Source of the DNA: Anaerobiospirillum succiniciproducens DSM 6400
GTDB taxonomy: Bacteria; Pseudomonadota; Gammaproteobacteria; Enterobacterales; Succinivibrionaceae
NCBI RefSeq assembly: GCF_000482845.1
Contig: NZ_AXWV01000014.1
Span: 1 to 64,000, forward strand
DNA length: 64,000 bases
Reading direction: 5' to 3'
The notes beneath the pieces are model-generated. The model did no database searches, was not told the DNA's origin, and saw only the letters and a program-made list of their open reading frames with translations. A program made the translations under genes and the position numbers. Below are positions 8,552 through 19,200 of this stretch, one piece after another (the first letter of the stretch is position 1; every line of letters begins with the position of its first letter).

Positions 8552-8584
8552 ATACAAAAGCCGCTATAAAAGCGGCTTTTGTAT
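8552..8584 (-). terminator. Terminator of the AGCS symporter gene
   Basis: A perfect 13-bp stem (8552-8564 with 8572-8584) with a 7-base loop; the distal arm on the minus strand carries the T-run. It sits 38 bp after the symporter stop codon. Confidence 0.8.
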
Positions 8585-8621
8585 GCGCAGTGATTGCGCT
8601 TATGAATGAGAGAGTACTTAA

Positions 8622-10100
8622 TTAATCGTTGCGATCGTTCTTCTCTTCGATGTAGTCTTTTGACATAGCACGACGCATTACAGCCTGCAGGTTGGCAAAG
8701 CGGTTAGTGAGTACTTCAGATGGACCAAATAATGGACGTACACCCTTTAAGTACTTATCGTCGTAGTCAGAGACCGCACGAGTTACTAGCTTATAAAGAC
8801 CGATAACAGCCAGAATGTTAGGGATTACCATGAGGCCGTTAAACATGTCGGCAAGCTCCCACACTAAGTCTACTTCTAAGAATGAGCCCATTAATAAGAA
8901 GCACAGTACTAGAACTGAGAACATATTGAGGTTGCGGTAGCCGAAGATGTATTTGAAGTTTTGGGCTGCAAAGAAGTACCATCCAATAATGGTGGTAAAG
9001 GCCGCAAAGAACAGACACACGGCCACAAAGCCTGCACCTGCCTCACCCATGCCTTTAATGAAGGCAGTCTGGGTTAACACGATACCAGTGGTAGTGCCAT
9101 CAAGAGAGCCAGTAACTAAGATTACTAAGGCAGTAGCGTTGAGCACGATGAAGGTATCAATTGTAAGGCCGATAATAGCAGCTAAGCCCTGCTCAGCTGG
9201 GTGATTTACACGAGCAACTGCGTGAGCGTGAGGGGTAGAACCCATACCAGCTTCGTTAGAGAACAGACCACGAGCTACACCATAGCGGATAGCTTCTTTA
9301 ATGGAAGCACCGATAACACCACCAGTTGCTGCCTCAGGATTAAATGCACCAATGATAATGGCCTTAAATGCAGGCAGCACCATGTCATAGTTGATGAGCA
9401 TGATGTAAACAGCGCCAAGAACGTATACACCTGCCATGAAAGGAACAATCTTCTCGGCAAAGGAAGCAATACGCTTAATACCGCCGATGAAGATAAAGCC
9501 AGCAAGACAGATTAAGATCATGCCGGAGAACCAGTTAGGTACGTTAAATGCGCTAGAGAAAGCTGTAGTAATGGAGTTTGCCTGCACCATGTTGCCGATA
9601 AAGCCTAAGGCAACAATGATGAGGATGGCGAAGATGATGGATAAGGACTTTAAGCCTAAGCCTTTATAGATGTAGTAAGAAGGACCGCCGGTGATATGAC
9701 CTTGACCGTCACGAGTACGGTAAACCTGTGCTAGTACAGCCTCAGCAAAGATAGTAGCCATACCAAAGAATGCAGCAACCCACATCCAGAAGATAGCGCC
9801 TGGGCCGCCCATAACCATAGCAGTAGCCACACCAGCTAGGTTACCAGTACCAACTTGTGCAGCAATAGAAGTAGCTAAAGACTGGAATGAGGTCATACCA
9901 TGTTGACCGGCCTTCTCACCACTAAAGGAGAAGTTGCCAAACACGTGTCTAAAGGCACGACCAAATTGTCTAACTTGAACAAAGCGGGTCTTAAAAGTAA
10001 AGAAGATACCGGTACCAACTAAGATAGGAATAAGGCACCAAGGTCCCCATAAGATAGAGTTAATATCACGGACTATTTCAGTAATCTGATCCATTGTCAT
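8622..10100 (-). CDS. Sodium:alanine/glycine symporter (AGCS family)
   Basis: Inner-membrane Na+-coupled amino-acid importer of the AGCS (DagA/AlsT) family; alanine or glycine are the usual substrates. 492 residues with about ten hydrophobic segments. Family signatures are clear: the TM motif SIAAQVGTGNLAGVATAM near residue 75-95, GGPGAIFWMWVAAFFGM just after, RYGVARGLFSNEAGMGSTP in the middle and the C-terminal PNILAVIGLYKL. Two ATGs (10100 and 10094) share an AGGAAA site near 10107-10112. It is transcribed alone, with its own terminator and a structured 5' leader (10320-10480). Confidence 0.93.
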   Translation of the reverse strand: MTMDQITEIVRDINSILWGPWCLIPILVGTGIFFTFKTRFVQVRQFGRAFRHVFGNFSFSGEKAGQHGMTSFQSLATSIAAQVGTGNLAGVATAMVMGGPGAIFWMWVAAFFGMATIFAEAVLAQVYRTRDGQGHITGGPSYYIYKGLGLKSLSIIFAILIIVALGFIGNMVQANSITTAFSSAFNVPNWFSGMILICLAGFIFIGGIKRIASFAEKIVPFMAGVYVLGAVYIMLINYDMVLPAFKAIIIGAFNPEAATGGVIGASIKEAIRYGVARGLFSNEAGMGSTPHAHAVARVNHPAEQGLAAIIGLTIDTFIVLNATALVILVTGSLDGTTTGIVLTQTAFIKGMGEAGAGFVAVCLFFAAFTTIIGWYFFAAQNFKYIFGYRNLNMFSVLVLCFLLMGSFLEVDLVWELADMFNGLMVIPNILAVIGLYKLVTRAVSDYDDKYLKGVRPLFGPSEVLTNRFANLQAVMRRAMSKDYIEEKNDRND

Positions 10101-10319
10101 AAGTAAGCTTTCCTAGATTTGTTAGGCGATCTTCTCTATTTCACAATTTTTAGGTAGTAAAAAGTCTATCGAGCAGGTGACATTAACAGTGCTACGTTTC
10201 GTGTAAACGTAACTTAATCCATGTACGCAAAGACTACGTATTGAAGAGAAACGTAGATAGCTCTTTGATAGAAGTTTTTACAAAGATGAAGATACAACCA
10301 TGTCACAAACAGGAACAAG

Positions 10320-10480
10320 ACCTCATGCACTATCCATCAACTCGATGGTATTAGTGCCCCTTATGCTGCGCCTTTCACCCGCATCAGTTAAGTACTGATT
10401 GCAAAAGGTATGGGTAGTTCCGAAATTTAGCGAAGTTTAGACGCTTAAGGTAAACAAGATGCTTAACACTGATGCGTCTT
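10320..10480 (-). promoter_or_regulatory. Structured leader of the AGCS gene with mutually exclusive helices
   Basis: On the minus strand, segment A (10479-10462) can pair with B (10449-10439; 6 bp plus 5 bp) or with C (10392-10380; 13 bp with a 2-nt bulge), not both. Downstream lies a nested hairpin: 10327-10332 with 10352-10357 enclosing 10334-10338 with 10344-10348. The switch-like layout precedes an amino-acid transporter. I could not match a glycine or lysine riboswitch consensus. Confidence 0.45.
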
Positions 10481-10914
10481 AGAAGTTCTTGCATAAGCCA
10501 TCAAAGAGGCTTAAGAAGCGGGGCTAATGATACCACATGATCAAAAAGTATCACCAAGATGGTGCGGATTTGACTCGTAAATGCTAGCACTTTTGTTTTG
10601 TGATCAAAAAAGGTGCTAATAGCAAAAATAAGCGAAAAGTTCGCTTGAGACCTGTTAAAGATAGTGTGTATGCGGCCTGGATGAATTTTGTAAACCTTAA
10701 CGTTAATTGTTAAGTGCAGTTTGGGTGAAATGAGCTATGCACTTCTGGGGCGCGAGATTAAGTGCTGCTGATGGCATTGGATTGGGCGTGAGATTAACAG
10801 CAGCCGATACCAATGGATAGGTATGTGCGGCTGATGACAACGGATGGAGGCATGAGAATAAATGCTACGGATGGCAAGGGATTGGTGCTTTGGGTTTGTA
10901 GTTGAGGTAGATAT

Positions 10915-10942
10915 GAAAAAGCCGGCATGAGCCGGCTTTTTC
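10915..10942 (-). terminator. Terminator of the dedA-family gene
   Basis: A perfect 12-bp stem (10915-10926 with 10931-10942), loop ATGA, T5 in the 3' arm on the minus strand, 24 bp after the stop codon. Confidence 0.9.
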
Positions 10943-10965
10943 AAAGTGCACGTGAGTACGTAAGC

Positions 10966-11895
10966 TTAGTTAGGCTTTTTGTTAACTGATACTGGCTTAG
11001 GAGTGCCAATTGAGGCAAAGTTCTTTTCTACTTTGTCTGCCTCTTTATGCTCAAGCTCGTCCTCAGATGCATCGCCTTTATCTGCACTTTGTGTTGAGGT
11101 TGTAGAGTCTTGCTTGGCAGCTTGCTTAGCAGCCTCTTGTCCAGTGCACTCGCATAAAGACTCGCCTTTAACAATCTTTGCAGCCTGCTCACGGGTAATT
11201 GGAGTAGTAGGCTCGCAATTGCAGTTAGAGTCATCAGAAAACTTTGACATCTTAGAGTGGAAACGCTTCTTTAAGTAAATGATGAGAACTACAGCAAATA
11301 CTAAGAAGAGAGCTGCATAGATCATAGTCTGTACGTCTTTTACGTACTGCATTAACAGATCTAAGTTATCAGCAAAGAAGTAACCAAGATAGACCCATAC
11401 TGGTACAGAGATAATTGCGGCAAAGCCGTCAATTAATACAAAGGTAAGATATGGGATACGGCGGCTCATACCGGCAACGAGGAAGATTGGGGATCTTAAA
11501 CCAGGTAAGAAACGGGCAATGAATAATAAGGAAAGGCCGTATTGTTTAAACTTTCTTTGAATATGGGAGAAGCGGCGTGGGGATAAGATCTTTCTAAAGG
11601 TGCGAATACGTTGGATACGATAACCAAACACTCGTCCGGCAATAAACATAGTGCTATCGCCAATTAACACACCGGCAAGACCAACAATCACCATGGTATG
11701 AGGATTTGCTAAATCCAGACCTGCAATAACACCACCAGATACTAAGGTAATATCTTCAGGGACAGGGAGACCAAAGCCACAAAGAATTAAGATGCCAAAT
11801 ACGGCCATGTAGCCATAGTCAGTAAAGAAGGAGATTAAAAAGTCTAACACTTCAGATCCCTTTGAGCGAAACAGTAATCTACCCAATAGCAGCAT
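10966..11895 (-). CDS. DedA/VTT-family inner-membrane protein with Cys-rich cytoplasmic tail
   Basis: DedA (VTT domain) proteins are inner-membrane transporters; several act as undecaprenyl-phosphate flippases or support envelope proton-motive force. The membrane part (about residues 15-215) has the family motif GFGLPVPEDITLVSGGV near 40-56, then FIAGRVFGYR and the re-entrant-type segment ARFLPGLRSPIFLVAGMSRR. From about 215 a hydrophilic tail of ~95 residues follows. It contains two CxC pairs (NCNCEP and LCECTG) and an acidic/Lys-rich end, unlike short classical DedA proteins. The frame allows ATG at 11895; a GTG at 11850 with AGGGA upstream gives the more typical N-terminus VLDFLISFF. Single gene with its own terminator. 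Confidence 0.85.
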   Translation of the reverse strand: MLLLGRLLFRSKGSEVLDFLISFFTDYGYMAVFGILILCGFGLPVPEDITLVSGGVIAGLDLANPHTMVIVGLAGVLIGDSTMFIAGRVFGYRIQRIRTFRKILSPRRFSHIQRKFKQYGLSLLFIARFLPGLRSPIFLVAGMSRRIPYLTFVLIDGFAAIISVPVWVYLGYFFADNLDLLMQYVKDVQTMIYAALFLVFAVVLIIYLKKRFHSKMSKFSDDSNCNCEPTTPITREQAAKIVKGESLCECTGQEAAKQAAKQDSTTSTQSADKGDASEDELEHKEADKVEKNFASIGTPKPVSVNKKPN

Positions 11896-13037
11896 GTAAG
11901 AGCGGGTATCGCATGAGTGTGAACAAGCGATAGCAACTCTACTTACTGCACTGTATACCTAAGCTACATCAACAAACTATCAAGGCTTTGCTTGAGATAC
12001 TCATGATTAAAGTCATCATTAAAGCTGACCTTAACGAGCCGTGTGTTGAGTAAATGCTTAGCTTTATACAAAGCTAAACACCGGATACAGCATGCAAGCG
12101 GTCATTAGCAAACGCAATGATCAGGTTGCCACTCTAGCTTTTGTACCAGTGCTTAAGTTTTAAGAATTAAAACCACATTGGTATCTAACTAGTTTGAAAA
12201 AAGCATATCAACCTTAATAGTTTAGCGCACATTTGCCTAAGCTGTTAAATATTTGATGCAAAGCTACAGCGCTTTGCAGCTAAAAGTTGATATACAAGCG
12301 CATAACGACTCTTAAGTAGATGCCGTGATTCGAAGATGCAAAACAAACATAGGCATTAAAGCAATCATTAGAGCTAGTTATCTAAATAAATGCTCTTTTC
12401 AAACTGTAGCTTGAAAATAAGCTTGCCTTACAAGAGGACTGCAGTTTGATGCTTAATGCAAGCACAGTGCAGCTCTGAACATTAGAGCGTCAAAGCTTAG
12501 TGTTACGCGATTAATAAAAAGGTAACTTTCTGAGTTTATCAAGATTCGACACTAAAAACAGATTTTTCGTAAGTTTTTCATAAAAATCGACGTGTTCTAA
12601 TGTGTTTTTACCAAAAATTTTTAAAAATTACACAACTTTTCATATTTCCATCAGGGCATGTAGCGTCATTTCTTTACTAAGAGTAAACAATCCTTTAACC
12701 ACTCATCACTATATCTTGTGGTTAACTTTTGCCTTTAGCCCATAAAAGGCAAATTCATGTTTATTAAGCCATCAGAAAAGACTTATGAGCACGAAAGTTT
12801 AAGTAAGTTCACCACTGCTAGCCGTGAGTGCAAATTGAGATGTGTAGGTTGCTTTATACATGTAGTGTTACGGGCGTTGTTTATGTTGCAAGATTAAAAG
12901 GCATGTCGCTAGATAAGTGACTTTTTACATAATCTTGAAATTTGTTTGCAAAGTTGTGGGCGGATGCTGACTTTTACGGTGTCTTTGTTCTTTCTAAAGA
13001 GGCTAGGATGCCGTATACTTTTCAGTTTCAGAAAAAG

Positions 13038-13069
13038 CTTTAGGGCATTACTTTGCCTAAAGTTTTTTT
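13038..13069 (+). terminator. Terminator-like hairpin in the ftsK upstream region
   Basis: A 7-bp stem (13038-13044 with 13056-13062) is followed by T7 (13063-13069), the form of an intrinsic terminator, although no plus-strand gene precedes it. It may end a small RNA or attenuate ftsK transcription. Confidence 0.6.
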
Positions 13070-13090
13070 CATGGATTTTTGTCAAAAGGT

Positions 13091-13127
13091 TTAGGCATGC
13101 GTCTTATGCAATAAAGCGCATGCCTAA
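13091..13127 (+). promoter_or_regulatory. Long hairpin in the ftsK leader
   Basis: A perfect 11-bp stem (13091-13101 with 13117-13127), 15-base loop, followed by GCGTTTTG. Its 5' arm TTTAGGC is also complementary to the 3' arm of the terminator-like hairpin just upstream (13055-13061). Confidence 0.5.
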
Positions 13128-13265
13128 GCGTTTTGTATCTTAGTGGTGATGCCAAGTCTAAGAAATACAAGCTACTTTTCTGGCTCTAAAGCACAGTGCT
13201 TTTTAGTTACAGCTTGTAAAGCTTAGATAACGGTATGACAAAGGTATCGGATAGGAGATTGAAGT

Positions 13266-16200
13266 ATGGCTGCTTCACAAGGGGCGCATGAGAAGGGTGC
13301 TCAGCGTAGTCCACTACGCAAAGTGCTGTTCATGTTAAGTGTTGGACTGAGCTTATTATGTGTCTATTTCTGTTTAGACTTCCAAAGTGGCTCTTCTGCT
13401 CGTTTGAGTGGTGAGCTCATTGTAGGCAAGGTAGACACTGCAGGTTATGGCGATTCCGACTCCTCAGTAGCCAGCTTTTTCTTTGAGCATTTTGGTGCTC
13501 TTAGCTATCTGTTTTGTTTTGCTATTGTCTATGTGGGCTATTTCATTTTATTAAAGCCTGTAGATATCTGGCGTGCTGATTTTTACAAAGCAGGTCTGCG
13601 CATCTTAGGTTTTAACTGCGTGTTAATTGGCGCTGCAGGTATTCTCTCTCGCTTTGCCGATTTAGGCTCCACCGGTGCAGGTGGCTTGCTTGGCGACATG
13701 CTCAATATCTTCTTTGACCTCTTTGTTCCAAATATCCTCACTGTTTTAACTTTTGGTTTAGTGATGATAAGCGGCATTGCCTTTATGTCAGGTAGTACTC
13801 CGTTTGCTTTGTTTGAGCGCATTGGTGAGTTGTTCTTCAAGGTGGTGCCATCTGGCAGCGAAAAGACCAAGAAGCGTACTGAGATTACCGATACTGACAA
13901 TGTGTCTTTAGATCCTGCCTTAACTGGTGCAGGTACTGTTGCAGCCCTTTCTGTAGGCGCAGCCATGGCAACAGATGCACATGCTAGCGACGAGTTATCC
14001 GATATTGTTGCTGACGGCGAGCTTGAGGATATTTATACCGATACCAACGAAGAACAGCCTCTTACTGAGCAAGAGCTCATGGAGCAACCAAACGCCTTTA
14101 CTAGCGAGTACGACTCAGATCCTGATGAGATTGATACCTCTAAGTATGACTTTAGCAACAGCATGCAAGAAGGTGCTCAGGGCGGTATTGAGCCAGTCTT
14201 TGGCGATGATATGGCAGCTCAAGGTGCACAGGGCGGCGCTCCAGACTTCTTTGCTGGTGTAATGTCTAGCATCAATAATGAGCAGACATCCGACGATACA
14301 ATGGGCGATGGTGCCCTTCAAGCTGATGGTTCTTACCAGGCACAAGATGGTGAGTTCCACTCTGAGGACAATTACCTCGGTGATGATGCTGCTTACCAAG
14401 CTCAAGACAGCGCTTATCAGTCTGATGACAATTACCCAGGTAATGATGCTGCTTACCAAGCTCAAAACTCCATGCCTTATCAGAATGATGTTGAGCCAGG
14501 ATATGAGCAAGAGGGCAATGCTCAAAGCGATGCTTACTATGAGGCACAAGCTAGTGACTCACAACAGTATGCTCAGGAGCAGGGCGCTCAGGCTTATGAG
14601 CAGGGTGGTGAAGCTGCAGCTGATGAAAATGTAGGTAGCACTAGATCTAATCTGCGTTCACAAGATGATGCTTTTATGGAGCAGTCTTATGAGCAAGAAG
14701 ATCTCGTACCTCCTATGCCAATCCCTGGTGATACTGATAGTGAAGCCATGCTTGATCCGGGCAGTGAGGTTGCTGATGCAAATAATGAGGCCGCCCCTGC
14801 CGTTGATATTAGAAATAACATGTTATCTTCAGATGAGAGTGAGCAAGGTGCTGCTTTAGCTGCAGCTGTACGCTCTGTTGCATCTGATGAAGGCTCAGAC
14901 CTCTCTGCTGCTGAGGATATTGCAAGTGCAGTATCCCAAGAAGCTACTAGTGCTGCTTTAGCTTCTAGTGCCGCTATTCCTGCAGCTGCCAGTGTTGGTG
15001 CTCCTGCTGCCGCAGCAGGCGCAGCTATTCCAGCTGCAGCAGCAGCCACTGGCGCAGCTTTAGCTGCTTCTTCTGCAGCTATTGATAATGCTATGAGCGG
15101 TTTAAGCTCTGCTCTTAAGGGTGCTTTAGCAGCTGGTAATCAGTCTGCAACCGCTCAGCTCAAAGCTGCCGATGGTAAGGCAGAAGCAGCTGATGAGCAG
15201 GAAATGAGCAATGAAGAGCGCGAGGCGATTAACGAGAATCTACGTAAGGTAGTTTTAGCTGATGTATCCAAGGTAAAGTCATCTGGCGATCCATACGCAA
15301 TTGCCCAAGAGCGCTTAAAAGCAAAAGACCAAGAGCAATCTCAAGAACAAGCTGCTTCACAAAAGAGCGATGCACAAGATAGCTCTGCTCAAAGTGACAT
15401 TAGCGAAGACCGCCCATATGGTTATGGCACTTATGCCGCTAAGCACTTTGATGAGGATCCAGCTAAGGAAAGTGATAAGTCTCAGGACGATAAAGAAGAG
15501 GCCAAGGATAGCGCTGAGGAAGAAGAGGGTGTGGTTCATACCATCGTTCAGCGTACCGATCCTAAGGTCTTTGCAGCTCAATTAGAGGCTCAGAAGAAGG
15601 CTCGTGAAGAAAAAGAGCGTGCTGAGCGTGAAGAGGCTGAAGCAAAGGCTAAGGCTGAGCAAGAAGCAGCCGAGGCTCAGGCTGCCCAAGAGGCTGAAAA
15701 AGAGGCTAGTGCTGATCTTAAGAGTGAGGAAGATGACGGCCCTCACTATATTGGCACTTATGCCGATGGTATCGAGAAGGCTAAGGGCGAAGCTCCTAAG
15801 TACATCACTCCAGGTGTTGTTGATGAAGACAGCAAACATGAGGAGAAAGATGATGAGGAGGATAAGGGCCCTGGCACTATCATTCGTGATACTCGTAAAG
15901 AATTTGCTGCAGCTCAGGCTGCACGTGCCGCAGCCAAGGCTGAGCAAGAGCGTTTAGAAAAAGAGCGTTTAGCTAAGCAGTCTCAAGAAGAAGAGGCCAA
16001 GGCTCAAGAGCAGCATGCCCAAGAAGAGATAGAGCAAGCTACCGATTCAGACAAGAGTGTAGCTGAGGATAAGGCCGAAGATGAGCAGTCAAGCTCAAAC
16101 GATGAGGCCAAGGCTAAGGATGAGGATAAGAGTGAAGATGATGGCCGTGTCTCCACTGTCATTACTCGTACTGTAATCACTCGTCAGATAGCTCCAGCTC

Positions 16201-19200
16201 CAGTTGAAGCCCCAAGCGCAACTAGCAACGAGGCTAATGCTGATGCAAATAAGGATGTAGGAGCAAGCGTTGATGCCGCTCCGGTTGCCGATAGCGCAGC
16301 TTCAAGTGAATCTAACGCAGCTTCAAGTGAAGCTACCGCAGCCGTATCTTTAGATGCAAAGAGTGCCAATGATGCTGCTCTTGCTGCAAGTGCCGCCGCC
16401 GCTCCAGATAAGGCTGATGTATTAAAGGCTTTAAGTTCTTTAGCTAGCGAGATTGATAGCGCCGCTGCAGGTGTAAAGCTCGCTCATGAAAGTGATAGTG
16501 CTTTAGATTTAGATAAGCAAGAGAGCTCAGATACCGATAGCTTTGAGCCTGAGCATGCTTATGACTTCTCTGATGGCCACAAGGCAGGTGCTGTTAATGT
16601 AGATTTAAGTCAGACTAGCGACTCTGATGAGGATGACTTTAGCGAGTTTGTCTCTGGTCATGTTCAAAAGAAGGCCAGCTCAAGCTTTGACTTTAGCCGC
16701 TTTAATAAGTCTGACAAGGGCTCATCTGATCACATCTTTAGTGAAGAGAGTAAGTTAGACGAACAGCCAACAGCTCTAGTCGATAACAGAGAGCACAATG
16801 ACAACATTATCTCCTTTGATAATGTGAAGAGCTTTGAGGTTGGTGGTTTAAGCTCAGCCTTTATTCCAATGCCAGGCGAGGAAAGTGCCAAGGTACGTCA
16901 CTCATTGCGTGATGATGATGCACAGCAAGCAGCTGTTAAGGCTGAACGCGAGGCTGCCGAACAAGCCGCACGCGAGGCAGCAGAGATGGCAGCACGTGAA
17001 GCAGCCGAGCAGGCAGAACGCGAGGCGGCCGAACAAGCTGCACGTCAGGCGGCCGAGCAAGCTGCACGTGAGGCAGCAGAGCAGGCAGAACGCGAGGCGG
17101 CCGAACAAGCCGCACGTGAAGCGGCTGCTCAGGCTGAGGCTCAACGATTAGCCCAAGAGCAAGCTGCTCGTGAGGCCGCTCAGCACAATGATTTACCAGC
17201 TTTTGGCCAAGAAGAGCCAATTGATGATCAAGCCTTTGGTGGCAGTGCAAACAATCATCGTGCCGACATAACTCGTGGCTTTAACTTCAGCCAGTTTGAT
17301 AATGCTGAGGATGATGTTGAGATTGAAGACTCTTTTGGCAGCTCCGATAGCTCTAATGTCTTCAATAGCGCCCACGATGACTCTCTATTTGGCAAGTTCG
17401 ATATTGATGATGAGTTTGGCTCCGATATTGTCTCCGGCAAGTCACAGCGTCAGGCTGGCTTTGGATCAAGAGAGCAAGAAGAGTCAGACAATCATGTGGC
17501 TGCAGGCTTTGGTGCAAGTCAGTCAAATGGCAAGCAAGAGCTTGCTGACCTCAACTCATTTATTTCCTCAGAAGATGATGAGGATGTTTATGACAATGAG
17601 TCTGAGTCCGATGACAATAGCGCTGATGAGAGCTATGAGAACAATGCCACTTCTGTAAATGAGCAGCAACAGGCTGATAATAGCTCCATGACAAATATGA
17701 TGGGTCAGGGCTATCAGGGTATGCCTAACATGCCAATGCAGCAGATGCAGGGTATGAATCAAAATGGTATGCCAATGCAATCCATGCCTGGTATGGCTCC
17801 AAACGGTCAAATCATGCAGCTGCCAAATGGTCAGTATGTACAGGTAATGCCAAATGGCATGATGTACCCTGCTAATGGACAGGGCATGATGCCAAATATG
17901 GCTGCTATGGGCCAAATGGGTGTAGGCCCAATGGGGCAGTACATGCAGCTACCAAATGGTCAATTTGTCCCAATGATGCCTAATGGCATGCCGATGATGA
18001 ATCAGATGGGCATGATGGCCAACAATGCTATGCAGCAAGGTATGCAGCAGGGCATGATGTATGGCAATAACATGGCTATGAACCCTCAAGCTAATGCTAT
18101 GACTCCATTTGCCCAGGGCGATGCTCAGGCAATGGATAACTATCAAGCTGAGGATGTAGCTCAAGAGAGAGATGACCAGCATAACTATGAGAGCGCTCAG
18201 GAGAATGCTTTAAATAACTATGAGCAGCCTCAGCAGTTTGCTAGCCAAGAGCATACACAGAGCGTAGATCATGCAGGCCATGAGCAGCATGCTGACAATG
18301 CCGGTCATTTAAATCAGAACGTTGGGGTAAATGGCTACCAGGGCAATAATATGTCCGAGGCTGGCAATGCCTTTATGGGTGCTCACAATAGCTCGAGCTC
18401 TAATCTGCCATCTTATATGGCAGGTGTAACCCAAGCTCCAGTTGCAAGCTTTGAAGATACTGGCTCTAAGGCTTTATGCACAGTGCCACGTCATCGCTAT
18501 GACTCTTGGCGTCCATCTTTAGATTTACTGGCTCGTTCTGGCAGCAAGGTAGAGATTCCACCTGAGGAACTTGAAAAGACTGCAGAGCGTATTAATGAAG
18601 TCTTAGCCTCTTACGGCGTTAAGGCTCAAGTTGCTGACTACTTAACTGGCCCAGTTATTACTCGCTTTGATTTAGAGCTGGCACCAGGTGTTAAGAGTAG
18701 CGCCATTTCATCAATTGAAACTGAGCTGTGCCGTAATCTTTTAGTGCCTAATGTACGTGTAGTGCCAATTATCGATGGCTCTTCATACGTAGGTCTTGAA
18801 GTACCAAACCATCAAAGACAGTTTATTACCTTAGCTGATATGGCCTCTTCTCGTGAGTTTGAAGAGACAAAGGCAGTACTGCCAATGTGCTTAGGCGCAT
18901 CGGTAGTGGGTAATCCTGTGGTTAAGGATATGGCTGAAAGCCCTCACTTACTCGTGGCTGGTACCACTGGCTCTGGTAAGTCAGCTGGTCTTAACACCAT
19001 GCTCATTTCCATGTTGCTCAAGAGATCCCCAGCTGAGTTAAGACTCATCTTAGTTGATCCTAAGCAGCTTGAGTTCTCCATTTACAAGGATCTGCCACAC
19101 TTAATTACTCCTGTAATTACTGATGTAGCTGAGAAGACCCCAATTGCTCTGAATTGGTGTGTTGACGAAATGGAGCGCCGCTTCAAGTTAATGAGCTTAT

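Larger units (their letters stand above)
10101..10965. other. Long spacer between dedA and the AGCS gene
   Basis: Besides the structured leader and the dedA terminator, this spacer contains only a degenerate repeat at about 10748-10880 (GAGATTAA/GAGAATAA and GATGGCA-GGATTGG echoes). No gene was found. Confidence 0.5.
11896..13265. other. 1.4-kb spacer upstream of ftsK
   Basis: No gene with a plausible start and composition was found on either strand; the lrp gene that precedes ftsK in E. coli is missing. The sequence is A/T-rich, especially 12530-12660. Two strong hairpins lie near its end (13038-13069 and 13091-13127). Confidence 0.6.

Noticed and set aside
10320-10480. Glycine or lysine riboswitch upstream of the AGCS symporter
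   Set aside because: Glycine riboswitches do precede AGCS genes, but the conserved core sequences of either class could not be found in the right order. Kept only as an unknown structured leader.
12946-13143. 65-codon plus-strand frame before ftsK
   Set aside because: It runs through a terminator hairpin with T7 and a second hairpin; Phe/Arg/Lys-rich random look.
13975-18182. Many long frames on both strands inside ftsK
   Set aside because: Shadows caused by the repetitive, low-complexity linker; the FtsK frame itself is continuous from membrane domain to motor.
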